Source of the DNA: Sulfurovum sp.
Lineage (GTDB): Bacteria; Campylobacterota; Campylobacteria; Campylobacterales; Sulfurovaceae
Assembly (NCBI GenBank): GCA_027081395.1
Contig: JALWKQ010000084.1
Span: forward strand, 1-50,229
Length of the DNA stretch: 50,229 bases
Reading direction: 5' to 3'
Below are positions 1-6,916 of this stretch, piece by piece. Numbering within the stretch: position 1 is the stretch's first letter; each line of letters starts with the position of its first letter. The notes beneath the pieces are model-generated. The model was not told the origin of the DNA. It did not search any database and worked only from the letters and a program-made list of their open reading frames with translations. The translations under genes and the position numbers were made by a program.

Positions 1-2
1 AA

Positions 3-506
3 GACAGCAAGAGTATCCCAGAACCCGAACTCGATATCGACGAGGTAAGCGACTTCTCATGGATCAAAACAATCCCTATGCTTCTGCTTGGGCTGGTTTT
101 GGTGATTGTGGGAGCAGACTTCACTGTAGAGAGCGCCTCATCTATCGCCAAAAGTTTCGGTATCTCGGAGTGGATCATCGGTATCGTGATGGTCTCACTG
201 GGTACATCGCTGCCTGAGCTGGTCGTAAGTATCTCTGCGGCAATGCGCGGCAAGGTCGATATGGCAATAGGCAATATCATAGGCTCCAATATGGCCAATA
301 CATCTGTGGTTCTCGGTGCTGCTGCTCTGGTCAAACCGCTGCCGGTCGATACGCTCACCAATATATTTGATATCGCGACCATGATCGTTGCGACACTGCT
401 GCTTGTCTTTATTACTGCCAACAAGCTCTATACCAAATCGGCAGGTATCTCGCTGGTGATCATCCTCGGACTCTTTCTCAACAACACCTTGCAAAGTATG
501 CTGTAA
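3..506 (+). CDS. CaCA-family Na+(K+)/Ca2+ antiporter, C-terminal part (5' truncated by window edge)
   Basis: The reading frame is open from base 3 with no start codon, so the N-terminal half lies outside the window. What remains is a charged loop (about 20 residues) followed by hydrophobic segments. It includes the second alpha repeat of the calcium/cation antiporter family: GTSLPEL, then A-x-GN-x-x-GSN-x-x-N (GNIIGSNMAN). In this family the Glu of the alpha repeat and the GN/GSN asparagines line the ion path. The C-terminus is a final hydrophobic helix. Family members of the YrbG type exchange cytoplasmic Ca2+ for Na+ or K+ across the inner membrane; the actual ion here is inferred only. The gene converges on mrdA with a 24-bp gap. 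Confidence 0.88.
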   Translation, partial: DSKSIPEPELDIDEVSDFSWIKTIPMLLLGLVLVIVGADFTVESASSIAKSFGISEWIIGIVMVSLGTSLPELVVSISAAMRGKVDMAIGNIIGSNMANTSVVLGAAALVKPLPVDTLTNIFDIATMIVATLLLVFITANKLYTKSAGISLVIILGLFLNNTLQSML

Positions 507-530
507 CTCTTCTCTTTGGTAAACAACCTA

Positions 531-2363
531 CTAATGCGTTATGTTGTTGTCCATACCGGAAGGCTTGACAGATACCTTGCCAAAATACCCTTTTCGGTAA
601 AGCCATCGGTAGATATCTGCAGCAATAGGACCGGCTGTACTGCCGCCGTGTCCACCGTGCTCGACCAGGACGGTCACGACAAATTTGGGATCCCTGTAGG
701 GAGCATAGGTAGTGATCCATGCATGGGAACGGTGAAAATAGGCGAGCTGATCCTCTTTGAGACGTTTTTTGACATTCTGCGGGATCGATGTGACCTGTGA
801 GGTACCTGTCTTGCCTGCCACCTTGATAGGGAGGTCCCGCATCGTGCGGTATGCCGTCCCTCCTTTGATATTACAGACATCATACATCCCCTTGCGTATC
901 TCGCTGAGATAGTATGGGTTGAAATGGATATGCTTTGCCTTGGGAAGTGTGAGGTTGCCGTCGACCTTTCTGGCGATCCGGGGAGTGACCAGGTTGGATG
1001 TGGCGATCAGTGCAGTATAGCGTGCCACCTGAAGCGGCGTAACCAGGTCATACCCCTGCCCGATCGCTGCTATCACCGTCTCACCCATATACCATGGCTG
1101 CTTGTAGCGTCGCATCTTCCAAGCTTTGTCCGGGATCACCCCGCTATACTCCTTGGGCAGATCCACACCCGTTTTGACCCCAAGACCAAATGAGCGAAGG
1201 TTGCGTGCCATCGCATCGATACCGACTTTGAGACTCTTGTTGTAGAAATAGACATCGCAACTCTCTCTAATCGCGCGTCTCAACCCCACAGTCCCGTGAC
1301 CCCAGCGCGACCAGCATCGGAACTTGTGCTTGCTTTTGCCCAAAGTGATAAATCCTTTACAAAATTCGGAACTGTCAAGTACCCCTTCAAGCCCTTTGGA
1401 GAAAGCAAGCGCCATCCCCATTTTGATCGTAGAGCCGGGAGGATAGGTACCGTGGATGAACTTGTTGGTAAAGGGCTTGGCAAGATCATCCTGTAGTGCC
1501 TTCCAATCTTTTTTGCTGATACCGCCTACAAAAAGATTGGGGTCATAAGAGGGGTAGCTGACTGCCGCCAAGACTTCACCGTTGGTGCGCATGACGACTG
1601 CCACACCGACCTCTTTGGATGCTTTAAAGCGCTCGTAGATCATCCTTTGCAGATCGATATCGACATTGAGCTGAATGTTTTTATTGTCCTTTGGAGGGAC
1701 TTTTTCGAGTAACTCTACCGCTTTGTTGGTAGCAGTCACCTTCGTCACTTCATACCCGAGTTCCCCCTCAAGGATCTTGTTGTAGTAACGTTCCAGTCCG
1801 CTTTTGCCTACTTTGCCCACCTCATTGACCACAGGGTCTTTGCTGTTCTCCTTTTTGTTGGAGCGTCCTGTATAGCCGACAATGTGTGCCGCATACCTAC
1901 CATAAGGGTAGTAGCGCTTGGTCTCCGCTTCGATCTTGATCGCATCACTGAGGCTGAGTTTGGGGTAGGCACCCATCATCTCCGGATAATGGATGAAGTC
2001 AACCACCTTGATATATTTGTGGTTATAGGGTGAGTTGTTCTTTTTGTAGACTTTGAGCATCACCGTTTTGTTCAAGTCTGGAAAAGTCTCTACCAGTGTA
2101 TCGACCACCTTGAGCAAACGGGGATCGTTCTGCTTGAAGTGCGGTTTGATAGAGATCGAAAAACCGATCTGATTCATCGCCAACAGATTGCCGTGCAGAT
2201 CGGTGATCTCTCCTCTTACAGGTTTGATGTACTGTTTGCGCTCTATATTGTCACGTGCCAGTTTCTCATAGTAGAAGTTGGACTTGATGCTGACATGATA
2301 AAGCCTTGCGATCATCAGCCCCCAAAAAAGCAAAAAGATCAAAAGTACCAGTTTGTATCTCAT
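531..2363 (-). CDS. mrdA: Penicillin-binding protein 2, peptidoglycan D,D-transpeptidase
   Basis: This 610-residue protein has one N-terminal membrane anchor (about residues 5-22), a PBP dimerisation domain (about 45-215) and a C-terminal transpeptidase domain. The catalytic triad motifs are in order: SxxK as STIK near residue 310, the SxN-type motif as SCD (RESCDVYFYN), and KTG in GKTGTS near residue 520. PBP2 cross-links peptidoglycan during side-wall elongation together with the RodA/MreBCD machinery. It is the last gene of the long minus-strand envelope run, and its start overlaps the stop of the small membrane-protein gene upstream by 4 bp, which implies translational coupling. Length and motif order are typical of MrdA rather than of FtsI. 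Confidence 0.95.
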   Translation of the reverse strand: MRYKLVLLIFLLFWGLMIARLYHVSIKSNFYYEKLARDNIERKQYIKPVRGEITDLHGNLLAMNQIGFSISIKPHFKQNDPRLLKVVDTLVETFPDLNKTVMLKVYKKNNSPYNHKYIKVVDFIHYPEMMGAYPKLSLSDAIKIEAETKRYYPYGRYAAHIVGYTGRSNKKENSKDPVVNEVGKVGKSGLERYYNKILEGELGYEVTKVTATNKAVELLEKVPPKDNKNIQLNVDIDLQRMIYERFKASKEVGVAVVMRTNGEVLAAVSYPSYDPNLFVGGISKKDWKALQDDLAKPFTNKFIHGTYPPGSTIKMGMALAFSKGLEGVLDSSEFCKGFITLGKSKHKFRCWSRWGHGTVGLRRAIRESCDVYFYNKSLKVGIDAMARNLRSFGLGVKTGVDLPKEYSGVIPDKAWKMRRYKQPWYMGETVIAAIGQGYDLVTPLQVARYTALIATSNLVTPRIARKVDGNLTLPKAKHIHFNPYYLSEIRKGMYDVCNIKGGTAYRTMRDLPIKVAGKTGTSQVTSIPQNVKKRLKEDQLAYFHRSHAWITTYAPYRDPKFVVTVLVEHGGHGGSTAGPIAADIYRWLYRKGYFGKVSVKPSGMDNNITH

Positions 2364-2836
2364 ACGAAAATCACCACAATCAAAATATCTACGATCAAAC
2401 TGTAAAGCAGGATCTTGTCGAGTATAATACTTTGTGTCTGAAAGATAAAATCATATCCCAGTATGATGCCCAGATAGAGCATATCGATCAGGAATACCGT
2501 GATCACCGGAGCACAGATCACACAGCGTCTAAAATAGCCCAAATTGTGATAAAAGAGTACATAGACCAGCAGTGTCGCAATCACGGTCAGAAAAAAAGGC
2601 AGAGAGAGATTGGCTTCAAGGTTGATAAAATAGATCAGAGAGACAAAGATATAGGACCATCTGCCTTTTTCGATCCCATTGATCATCATATATCCCATCA
2701 GACCGATAAAAAGCGGCAAAAAGACATAGATAGAGATCAACATTGGGTAAAATGCAACAAAAACAGCGATAAGCAGCCACATAATCGGAAGCTGAATCGT
2801 TTTCAGAAAAGAGTCCATCTCTCGTTCGGCTCTCAC
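2360..2836 (-). CDS. Small polytopic inner-membrane protein, MreD-like by position
   Basis: The 158-residue protein is mostly hydrophobic, with about five membrane segments and short polar loops. I do not recognise a family motif. It sits directly before mrdA with a 4-bp overlap, the place where mreD-type genes are often found, and its size fits MreD (about 160 residues with 5-6 helices), so a role in the elongasome is a reasonable inference but is not shown. The annotated start is a GTG forming a GTGA overlap with the upstream acetyltransferase stop; an ATG six codons later (2818) is an alternative. Confidence 0.7.
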   Translation of the reverse strand: MRAEREMDSFLKTIQLPIMWLLIAVFVAFYPMLISIYVFLPLFIGLMGYMMINGIEKGRWSYIFVSLIYFINLEANLSLPFFLTVIATLLVYVLFYHNLGYFRRCVICAPVITVFLIDMLYLGIILGYDFIFQTQSIILDKILLYSLIVDILIVVIFV

Positions 2837-3297
2837 GATACTTTATAGACCAGTGCCACTTCATTGCAGACAGGGAAATGGATACACTTGATACAGTCTG
2901 CCCATATCTTGTGTTCGGGAATCACCTCTTTGTTGATCTCCTTGAACCCAAGCTTTTCAAAAAACTGCGGTGAGTAGGTCAATACCAGCACATCCTCTTT
3001 GACACCGAGCTCTTTCGCCTCTTCAAGGGCAAATTTGACGAGTCTCTGTCCTATCTTCTGTCCACGGTATGTCTGGTCTACGATAAGACTCCGGATCTCC
3101 GCCAGACGGGGAGAGTGTATATGCAGTGCCGTGTAGCCTACAAGCTTTCCCCCATCCTTGGCAAGTACATAGGAGCGTATATTGGTTGCGACTTCATCTT
3201 CGCTTCGATCGAGGATCACCCCCTCTTTGATCTCCGAAGCCACAATCTCTCTCATCGCTGGGATATCCCCCAGTGTTGCTTTGCTTAGGGTAATCAC
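2833..3297 (-). CDS. GNAT N-acetyltransferase, probable single-domain N-acetylglutamate synthase type
   Basis: The 154-residue protein is a single GNAT domain. The acetyl-CoA binding loop reads YRGQKIGQRLV (R/Q-x-x-G-x-G/A form), and the C-terminus carries a YSPQFFEKLGF strand-helix typical of GNATs. The tail has a Cys-rich end, W-x-D-C-x-x-C-x-x-FPVC followed by NEVAL. From knowledge of the family, short N-acetylglutamate synthases and the C-terminal domain of ArgHA fusions end in such a Cys-containing segment, so the first step of arginine biosynthesis is the best guess. The gene overlaps engB by 4 bp upstream and the membrane-protein gene by 4 bp downstream. Confidence is high for GNAT and moderate for the substrate. 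Confidence 0.75.
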   Translation of the reverse strand: MITLSKATLGDIPAMREIVASEIKEGVILDRSEDEVATNIRSYVLAKDGGKLVGYTALHIHSPRLAEIRSLIVDQTYRGQKIGQRLVKFALEEAKELGVKEDVLVLTYSPQFFEKLGFKEINKEVIPEHKIWADCIKCIHFPVCNEVALVYKVS

Positions 3298-3941
3298 GAC
3301 TCTCCCTCTTCGCTCTCCTGCTTCTCATCTTTGATCTCTGAGATACCGAAGATCGTATCGAGTATTTCATAATGCACACGGTCATGTCCGTTTCTCTTCA
3401 GGTTGGAGAGCGTGATCGCGTCGGGGAACTCTTTTTTGAGTTTGGCACGCTCTTTCTGATTGAGTTTGTCCATCTTGGTAAATACTGTTAGATATCGCTG
3501 ATCGGGACGTATCAGCTCAGCGATATACTTCTGCACATCATCATCGATCTTGGCATGTGGATGTCTTGCATCACGCAGATGGATAAAAAGACGTATCGAG
3601 GTACGCTGCTCGATGAACTCTACAAGATTCTTCTGCCAGACCTCTTTGAGGGACTTGGAGACTTTGGCATAACCAAATCCGGGAAGATCGACGAAACGTA
3701 CGGGATAGCTCTGATCATTGTAGAGATAGCGTGTCTCAAAAAAATTGATCAACTGTGTTTTACCGGGGGTAGAAGAGCTTTTGGCAAGGTTTTTACGCTG
3801 TGTCAGGCCATTGAGCGTCGAACTCTTTCCCACATTGGATCTGCCCAGAAAAACCACTTCACTCATATTCTCCGGAAGGGAATCTGCGATACTTTGTGCA
3901 GACTTGATAAACGCTGCCTCTACAATACGGGGTTTATTCAC
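3294..3941 (-). CDS. engB: Ribosome-biogenesis GTPase EngB/YihA (YsxC)
   Basis: This 215-residue TRAFAC GTPase shows the G1 P-loop GRSNVGKS, a G3 motif in DLPGFGYA, the G4 motif TKMD, and a G5-like S/T-L-S segment near the C-terminus (ITLSNLKRNG). EngB binds GTP and helps late assembly of the 50S subunit; it is essential in most bacteria. The charged C-terminal tail (KDEKQESEEGES) is unstructured. It lies between lptA and the GNAT gene with 4-bp overlaps on both sides, so it belongs to the same transcript. Confidence 0.95.
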   Translation of the reverse strand: MNKPRIVEAAFIKSAQSIADSLPENMSEVVFLGRSNVGKSSTLNGLTQRKNLAKSSSTPGKTQLINFFETRYLYNDQSYPVRFVDLPGFGYAKVSKSLKEVWQKNLVEFIEQRTSIRLFIHLRDARHPHAKIDDDVQKYIAELIRPDQRYLTVFTKMDKLNQKERAKLKKEFPDAITLSNLKRNGHDRVHYEILDTIFGISEIKDEKQESEEGES

Positions 3942-4402
3942 TTCTTCTTCTCCAGATCAAATATGAATTTTACAGGTTTTTTAGGATTACCTTTGACGGA
4001 GGCATTGCCCGTTTTCATATCCAGAAGTACCTCTTCGCCTTTAAGTTGGCGCTTGTTGAGCAGATCGACAATACTCGCTTTTCCTTTGAGTATATATTGT
4101 GACTTCAGAGGGTAGTAGATCACTCTCTGCGCTTTTCCTTTATAGTCGTTCTTCTCGTCTTTAAATTCGAAGCTGACATTACCTATCGCTTCATACTGGT
4201 TGGTTTCGTTGTTCTCATCAAAATAGACGATTACCTTCTCTCCGTGCAGCCAGCTCTCACCCTGTTTAATATGGACATTGCCCATGAAGTGCACCTCTTT
4301 TTTCAGCTCTTGTGCTTTCATGGCATTGGCAGTCACTTCCACTTTTTCGGCGAAAAGGAAGATCGAAAAAAAAGAGAAGAGGAGCAATTGCGTGATTTTC
4401 AC
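3938..4402 (-). CDS. lptA: LPS transport periplasmic bridge protein LptA (OstA-like)
   Basis: The 154-residue protein has an N-terminal signal peptide (hydrophobic stretch LLLFSFFSIFLFA) followed by a single OstA/LptA beta-jellyroll domain with the usual alternating strands (GNVHIKQGESWLHGEKV, YEAIGNVSFEF). LptA monomers form the periplasmic bridge that carries lipopolysaccharide from the inner membrane LptBFGC complex to LptD. The start is a GTG (position 4402) preceded by an AAAGG Shine-Dalgarno. A 64-bp gap separates it from lptC and contains its own TGC-TACAAT promoter-like box, so lptA and engB may have extra transcription. Confidence 0.88.
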   Translation of the reverse strand: MKITQLLLFSFFSIFLFAEKVEVTANAMKAQELKKEVHFMGNVHIKQGESWLHGEKVIVYFDENNETNQYEAIGNVSFEFKDEKNDYKGKAQRVIYYPLKSQYILKGKASIVDLLNKRQLKGEEVLLDMKTGNASVKGNPKKPVKFIFDLEKKK

Positions 4403-4428
4403 CTGTATACCTTTTGTTTTTTAATGGT

Positions 4429-4437
4429 ATTGTAGCA
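4429..4437 (-). promoter_or_regulatory. Extended -10 promoter box upstream of lptA
   Basis: On the minus strand this reads TGCTACAAT, an extended -10 element 27 bp before the GTG start of lptA. No convincing -35 is visible. It would allow lptA, engB and the genes after them to be transcribed separately from lptC. The identical nonamer lies upstream of the gene starting at 28209. Confidence 0.5.
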
Positions 4438-4466
4438 TTATCTCTGCAAAATACGAAATAAACGTA

Positions 4467-4991
4467 CTACTGCACTTCCTTTGCATTGGAGGTAAAGAGC
4501 ACCGCTTCAATCATTGAAGCTGTCGCTTCTTTATGCTTCGTATCATAAACCAACGCACGTCCCTCTATCACATTCCTTTTCAACGTCGCGCGAAAAGGTG
4601 AAGTGATCTGCAGGATCTTCGTACGTTTGTCATATATCGCATCATCCGCTTCATAGTAAAACCCCTCTTTCTGATCCAGTGTGATGTTACCGTCAAGATA
4701 GAGTTTCCTCTCCTCGAGGGTAGCGCTGTCCGCACGCAGCAGACGGATCGTATCGGTATGGTATCTCAGATATCTCAAATGCAAAATACCTGCATCTCTG
4801 ATACCTCTCACCGCAGAAGCTCTGCCCAGCATCCCGTTCTGGTCAACTTCAAGAAAAGTCGTGTCATGAAACTCAAGCTCTTTTGTTGAACCGGAGAGAT
4901 CACTGCTTTGGTCTGAAAGCTTGACAGCATAGGAGGCAGCAAATATCGTCAGTGCCGCCCCTGCGATGATCCATTCGAGTCTTACTGCCAT
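4467..4991 (-). CDS. lptC: LPS export system protein LptC (YrbK-like)
   Basis: The 174-residue protein has an uncleaved N-terminal membrane anchor (IIAGAALTIFAASYAV) and a periplasmic OstA-like fold, with repeated beta-strand segments such as LYLDGNITLDQKEGF and YYEADDAIYD. LptC sits in the inner membrane with LptB2FG and hands LPS to LptA. It overlaps the kdsC stop by 10 bp, and the order kdsC-lptC-lptA mirrors the yrbIJK-lptAB arrangement in other Gram-negatives. Sequence conservation in this family is weak, so the call rests on fold-like pattern plus context. Confidence 0.85.
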   Translation of the reverse strand: MAVRLEWIIAGAALTIFAASYAVKLSDQSSDLSGSTKELEFHDTTFLEVDQNGMLGRASAVRGIRDAGILHLRYLRYHTDTIRLLRADSATLEERKLYLDGNITLDQKEGFYYEADDAIYDKRTKILQITSPFRATLKRNVIEGRALVYDTKHKEATASMIEAVLFTSNAKEVQ

Positions 4992-5479
4992 AGCTCCAGA
5001 TACTTCTCTTCAAGTCCCTCTTTGATGATCAGATACTCGATCATCTCCCGTACTGCACCGTCACCGCCGCGTTTTGAGAGGATTACTGATGCTATCTTGT
5101 CCACATAGGCAGATGCATCCCTGGGAACAAAAGAGATATGGGCAGCTTTTAGCATCTGCAGATCATTGAGATCATCCCCGATCGCTGCGACATTCTCCAT
5201 ACTGAGATCCAGTTTGTCCAACAGCTCTTCGAGTACCTCCCGCTTATTTTCGACCCCCTGGTAAAAATGTTCGATACGCAGCTCTTTGGCACGCCGTGCC
5301 ACGATCTTCGAGCTTCTGCCGGTAATAATCGCAACCTGCTTGCCAAGCTTTCTCCATGAAGCGATCGCCAGACCATCCTTGACATTGAATGATTTGATCT
5401 CATCCCCTGCCTCACTGTATGTGATACGGCTGTCAGTCATCGTACCGTCGACATCCAGAACAATCAGTTCGATACTCAC
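4982..5479 (-). CDS. kdsC: 3-deoxy-D-manno-octulosonate 8-phosphate phosphatase (KdsC, HAD family)
   Basis: This 165-residue HAD-family phosphatase has motif I DVDGT (nucleophile and acid Asp), motif II in TGRSS, a motif III Lys (NKRE region) and motif IV in GDDLND. KdsC removes phosphate from Kdo-8-P to give Kdo for the LPS inner core. It is of the short C0 type without a cap, as expected for a tetrameric KdsC. The start is a GTG that forms a GTGA overlap with the hisB stop, and the gene runs into lptC with a 10-bp overlap. Confidence 0.93.
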   Translation of the reverse strand: MSIELIVLDVDGTMTDSRITYSEAGDEIKSFNVKDGLAIASWRKLGKQVAIITGRSSKIVARRAKELRIEHFYQGVENKREVLEELLDKLDLSMENVAAIGDDLNDLQMLKAAHISFVPRDASAYVDKIASVILSKRGGDGAVREMIEYLIIKEGLEEKYLELWQ

Positions 5480-6048
5480 AGGACACCTTTTGTGCTTGGA
5501 ATACCAGCATTTTCATTGTGTGCCGCTGCGCGTCTGAGAGAGACTGCCAATGCTTTGAATGCCGCTTCGATGATATGGTGCTTGTTTTTGCCCCTGTTGT
5601 AGATCAGGTGCAGTGTCAGCGGCAGATTAAAGGCAAATGCCTTAAAGAACTCCTCGACCAGTTCGACATCGAAGTTGCCCACCTTTCCGCCGATAGGCAG
5701 TTCAAAGACAAGATAGCCTCTGTTTGAGAGATCGATATCGCACGTCACACTCGCCTCATCCATCACCACAGTCGCGTTACCGAAGCGTTCTATATTTTGC
5801 ACAGGATAGATCGCCTCTCTGAGCGCCTGGGCGATGACGATCCCTACATCTTCAACGGTATGGTGGTCATCGATATGGGTATCTCCTTTGCAGGTGACCT
5901 CCATATCCATATGGGCATGTTTGGTAAATGCTTCGAGCATATGGTCATAAAAGCCGACACCCGTATCTATCTTCGCCTTGCCCGAACCATATAGATTCAA
6001 TCTGACTTTGATCTGTGTCTCTTTTGTCTCTCGTGTTACTTCTATCAT
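5476..6048 (-). CDS. hisB: Imidazoleglycerol-phosphate dehydratase
   Basis: This 190-residue protein is the monofunctional HisB dehydratase, the sixth step of histidine synthesis. It carries the two Mn-binding His-rich motifs: DDHHTVEDVG (around residue 63) and, in the second half, HHIIEAAFKA (around 160), plus the early GFYDHMLE signature. Length fits the monofunctional enzyme; there is no HAD phosphatase fused as in Escherichia coli. It lies 17 bp after rlpA and overlaps kdsC by 4 bp, the only amino-acid gene embedded in the envelope run apart from the GNAT gene. Confidence 0.96.
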   Translation of the reverse strand: MIEVTRETKETQIKVRLNLYGSGKAKIDTGVGFYDHMLEAFTKHAHMDMEVTCKGDTHIDDHHTVEDVGIVIAQALREAIYPVQNIERFGNATVVMDEASVTCDIDLSNRGYLVFELPIGGKVGNFDVELVEEFFKAFAFNLPLTLHLIYNRGKNKHHIIEAAFKALAVSLRRAAAHNENAGIPSTKGVL

Positions 6049-6065
6049 TTCTTTTCCTCTGTCGA

Positions 6066-6848
6066 TTAATTTCTCACAATGAACGCACCCGGCATTGCAT
6101 GGCTCTCTTTGAAGTCCCGTGCTTCCAGTTCAGACCCGAACCCCATCAGCCAGACACGGTAGAGAGGCAAACCGTCCACATCTGAAAATCGCTTGATGAT
6201 TGCTTTGTATCTCGGATCGTAGTGTGCATATCTACGCTGATATATTTTGGCACCCTCATAGCGTCTGAATGCACCTACCTGAACTCCGAAGTTGGAGAGC
6301 TCTACACGTGCCTGTGTATGGCTCCTTCTCTGCTGGGCAATGGCGGCATCCGAGAGTGCTTTGCCCGCGAACCCGACCACTTCCAGCTTGACCCTGGCTA
6401 TGCCTATTTTGTCCAGTCCCAGCTCTTTGCCCGCCTGATAGCTGCAGTCTATGATACGTCCTCGCACAAAGGGACCTCTGTCATTGATACGTACAACCGT
6501 CTTGCGTCCATTCTCGAGATTGGTCACTTTGACCATCGTATCCATCGGCCATGTTTTGTGGGCAGCCGTACGCGCATACATATTGTAGGTCTCTCCGTTA
6601 CTTGTCTGTTTCCCGTGAAAATTGGGTCCGTACCAGCTTGAGATACCTTGCATGGTCTGACCTACCTCCACATAGGTAGGTGTATAACGCTTGCCTCGTA
6701 CTGTATAGGCACGCATTGTCGCACGGTGTCTTGCCTTGCTGGTATATTTGGTATGTTTCTGAACACCCCTTTTTTGGGAACAGCCGCCCAAAAAGATCCC
6801 GGAAACTATCAGTAGAACCGTTGGTAGAAGCAGTATCGAAGCTCTCAT
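6066..6848 (-). CDS. rlpA: RlpA-like septal lytic transglycosylase lipoprotein (DPBB + SPOR)
   Basis: With the ATG at 6848 the protein is 260 residues, and this start is preferred because AAGGGA lies 5 bp upstream and it gives a clean lipoprotein signal peptide ending in a lipobox LGGC. A longer frame begins at a TTG at 6884. The double-psi beta-barrel domain carries the RlpA hallmarks GISSWYGPNFHG, TAAHKTWPM and INDRGPF, where the His and Asp are the likely catalytic residues. A C-terminal SPOR-type domain (FGVQVGAFRRY) would bind denuded glycan at the septum. RlpA cleaves stem-less glycan strands. It is 17 bp before hisB in the envelope run. Confidence 0.9.
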   Translation of the reverse strand: MRASILLLPTVLLIVSGIFLGGCSQKRGVQKHTKYTSKARHRATMRAYTVRGKRYTPTYVEVGQTMQGISSWYGPNFHGKQTSNGETYNMYARTAAHKTWPMDTMVKVTNLENGRKTVVRINDRGPFVRGRIIDCSYQAGKELGLDKIGIARVKLEVVGFAGKALSDAAIAQQRRSHTQARVELSNFGVQVGAFRRYEGAKIYQRRYAHYDPRYKAIIKRFSDVDGLPLYRVWLMGFGSELEARDFKESHAMPGAFIVRN

Positions 6849-6916
6849 TTTTTCCCTTGCCATATCTAAACGCATCTTCTGCAATTATCCCTTTATTTCT
6901 CTTTATACCTGCTTTT

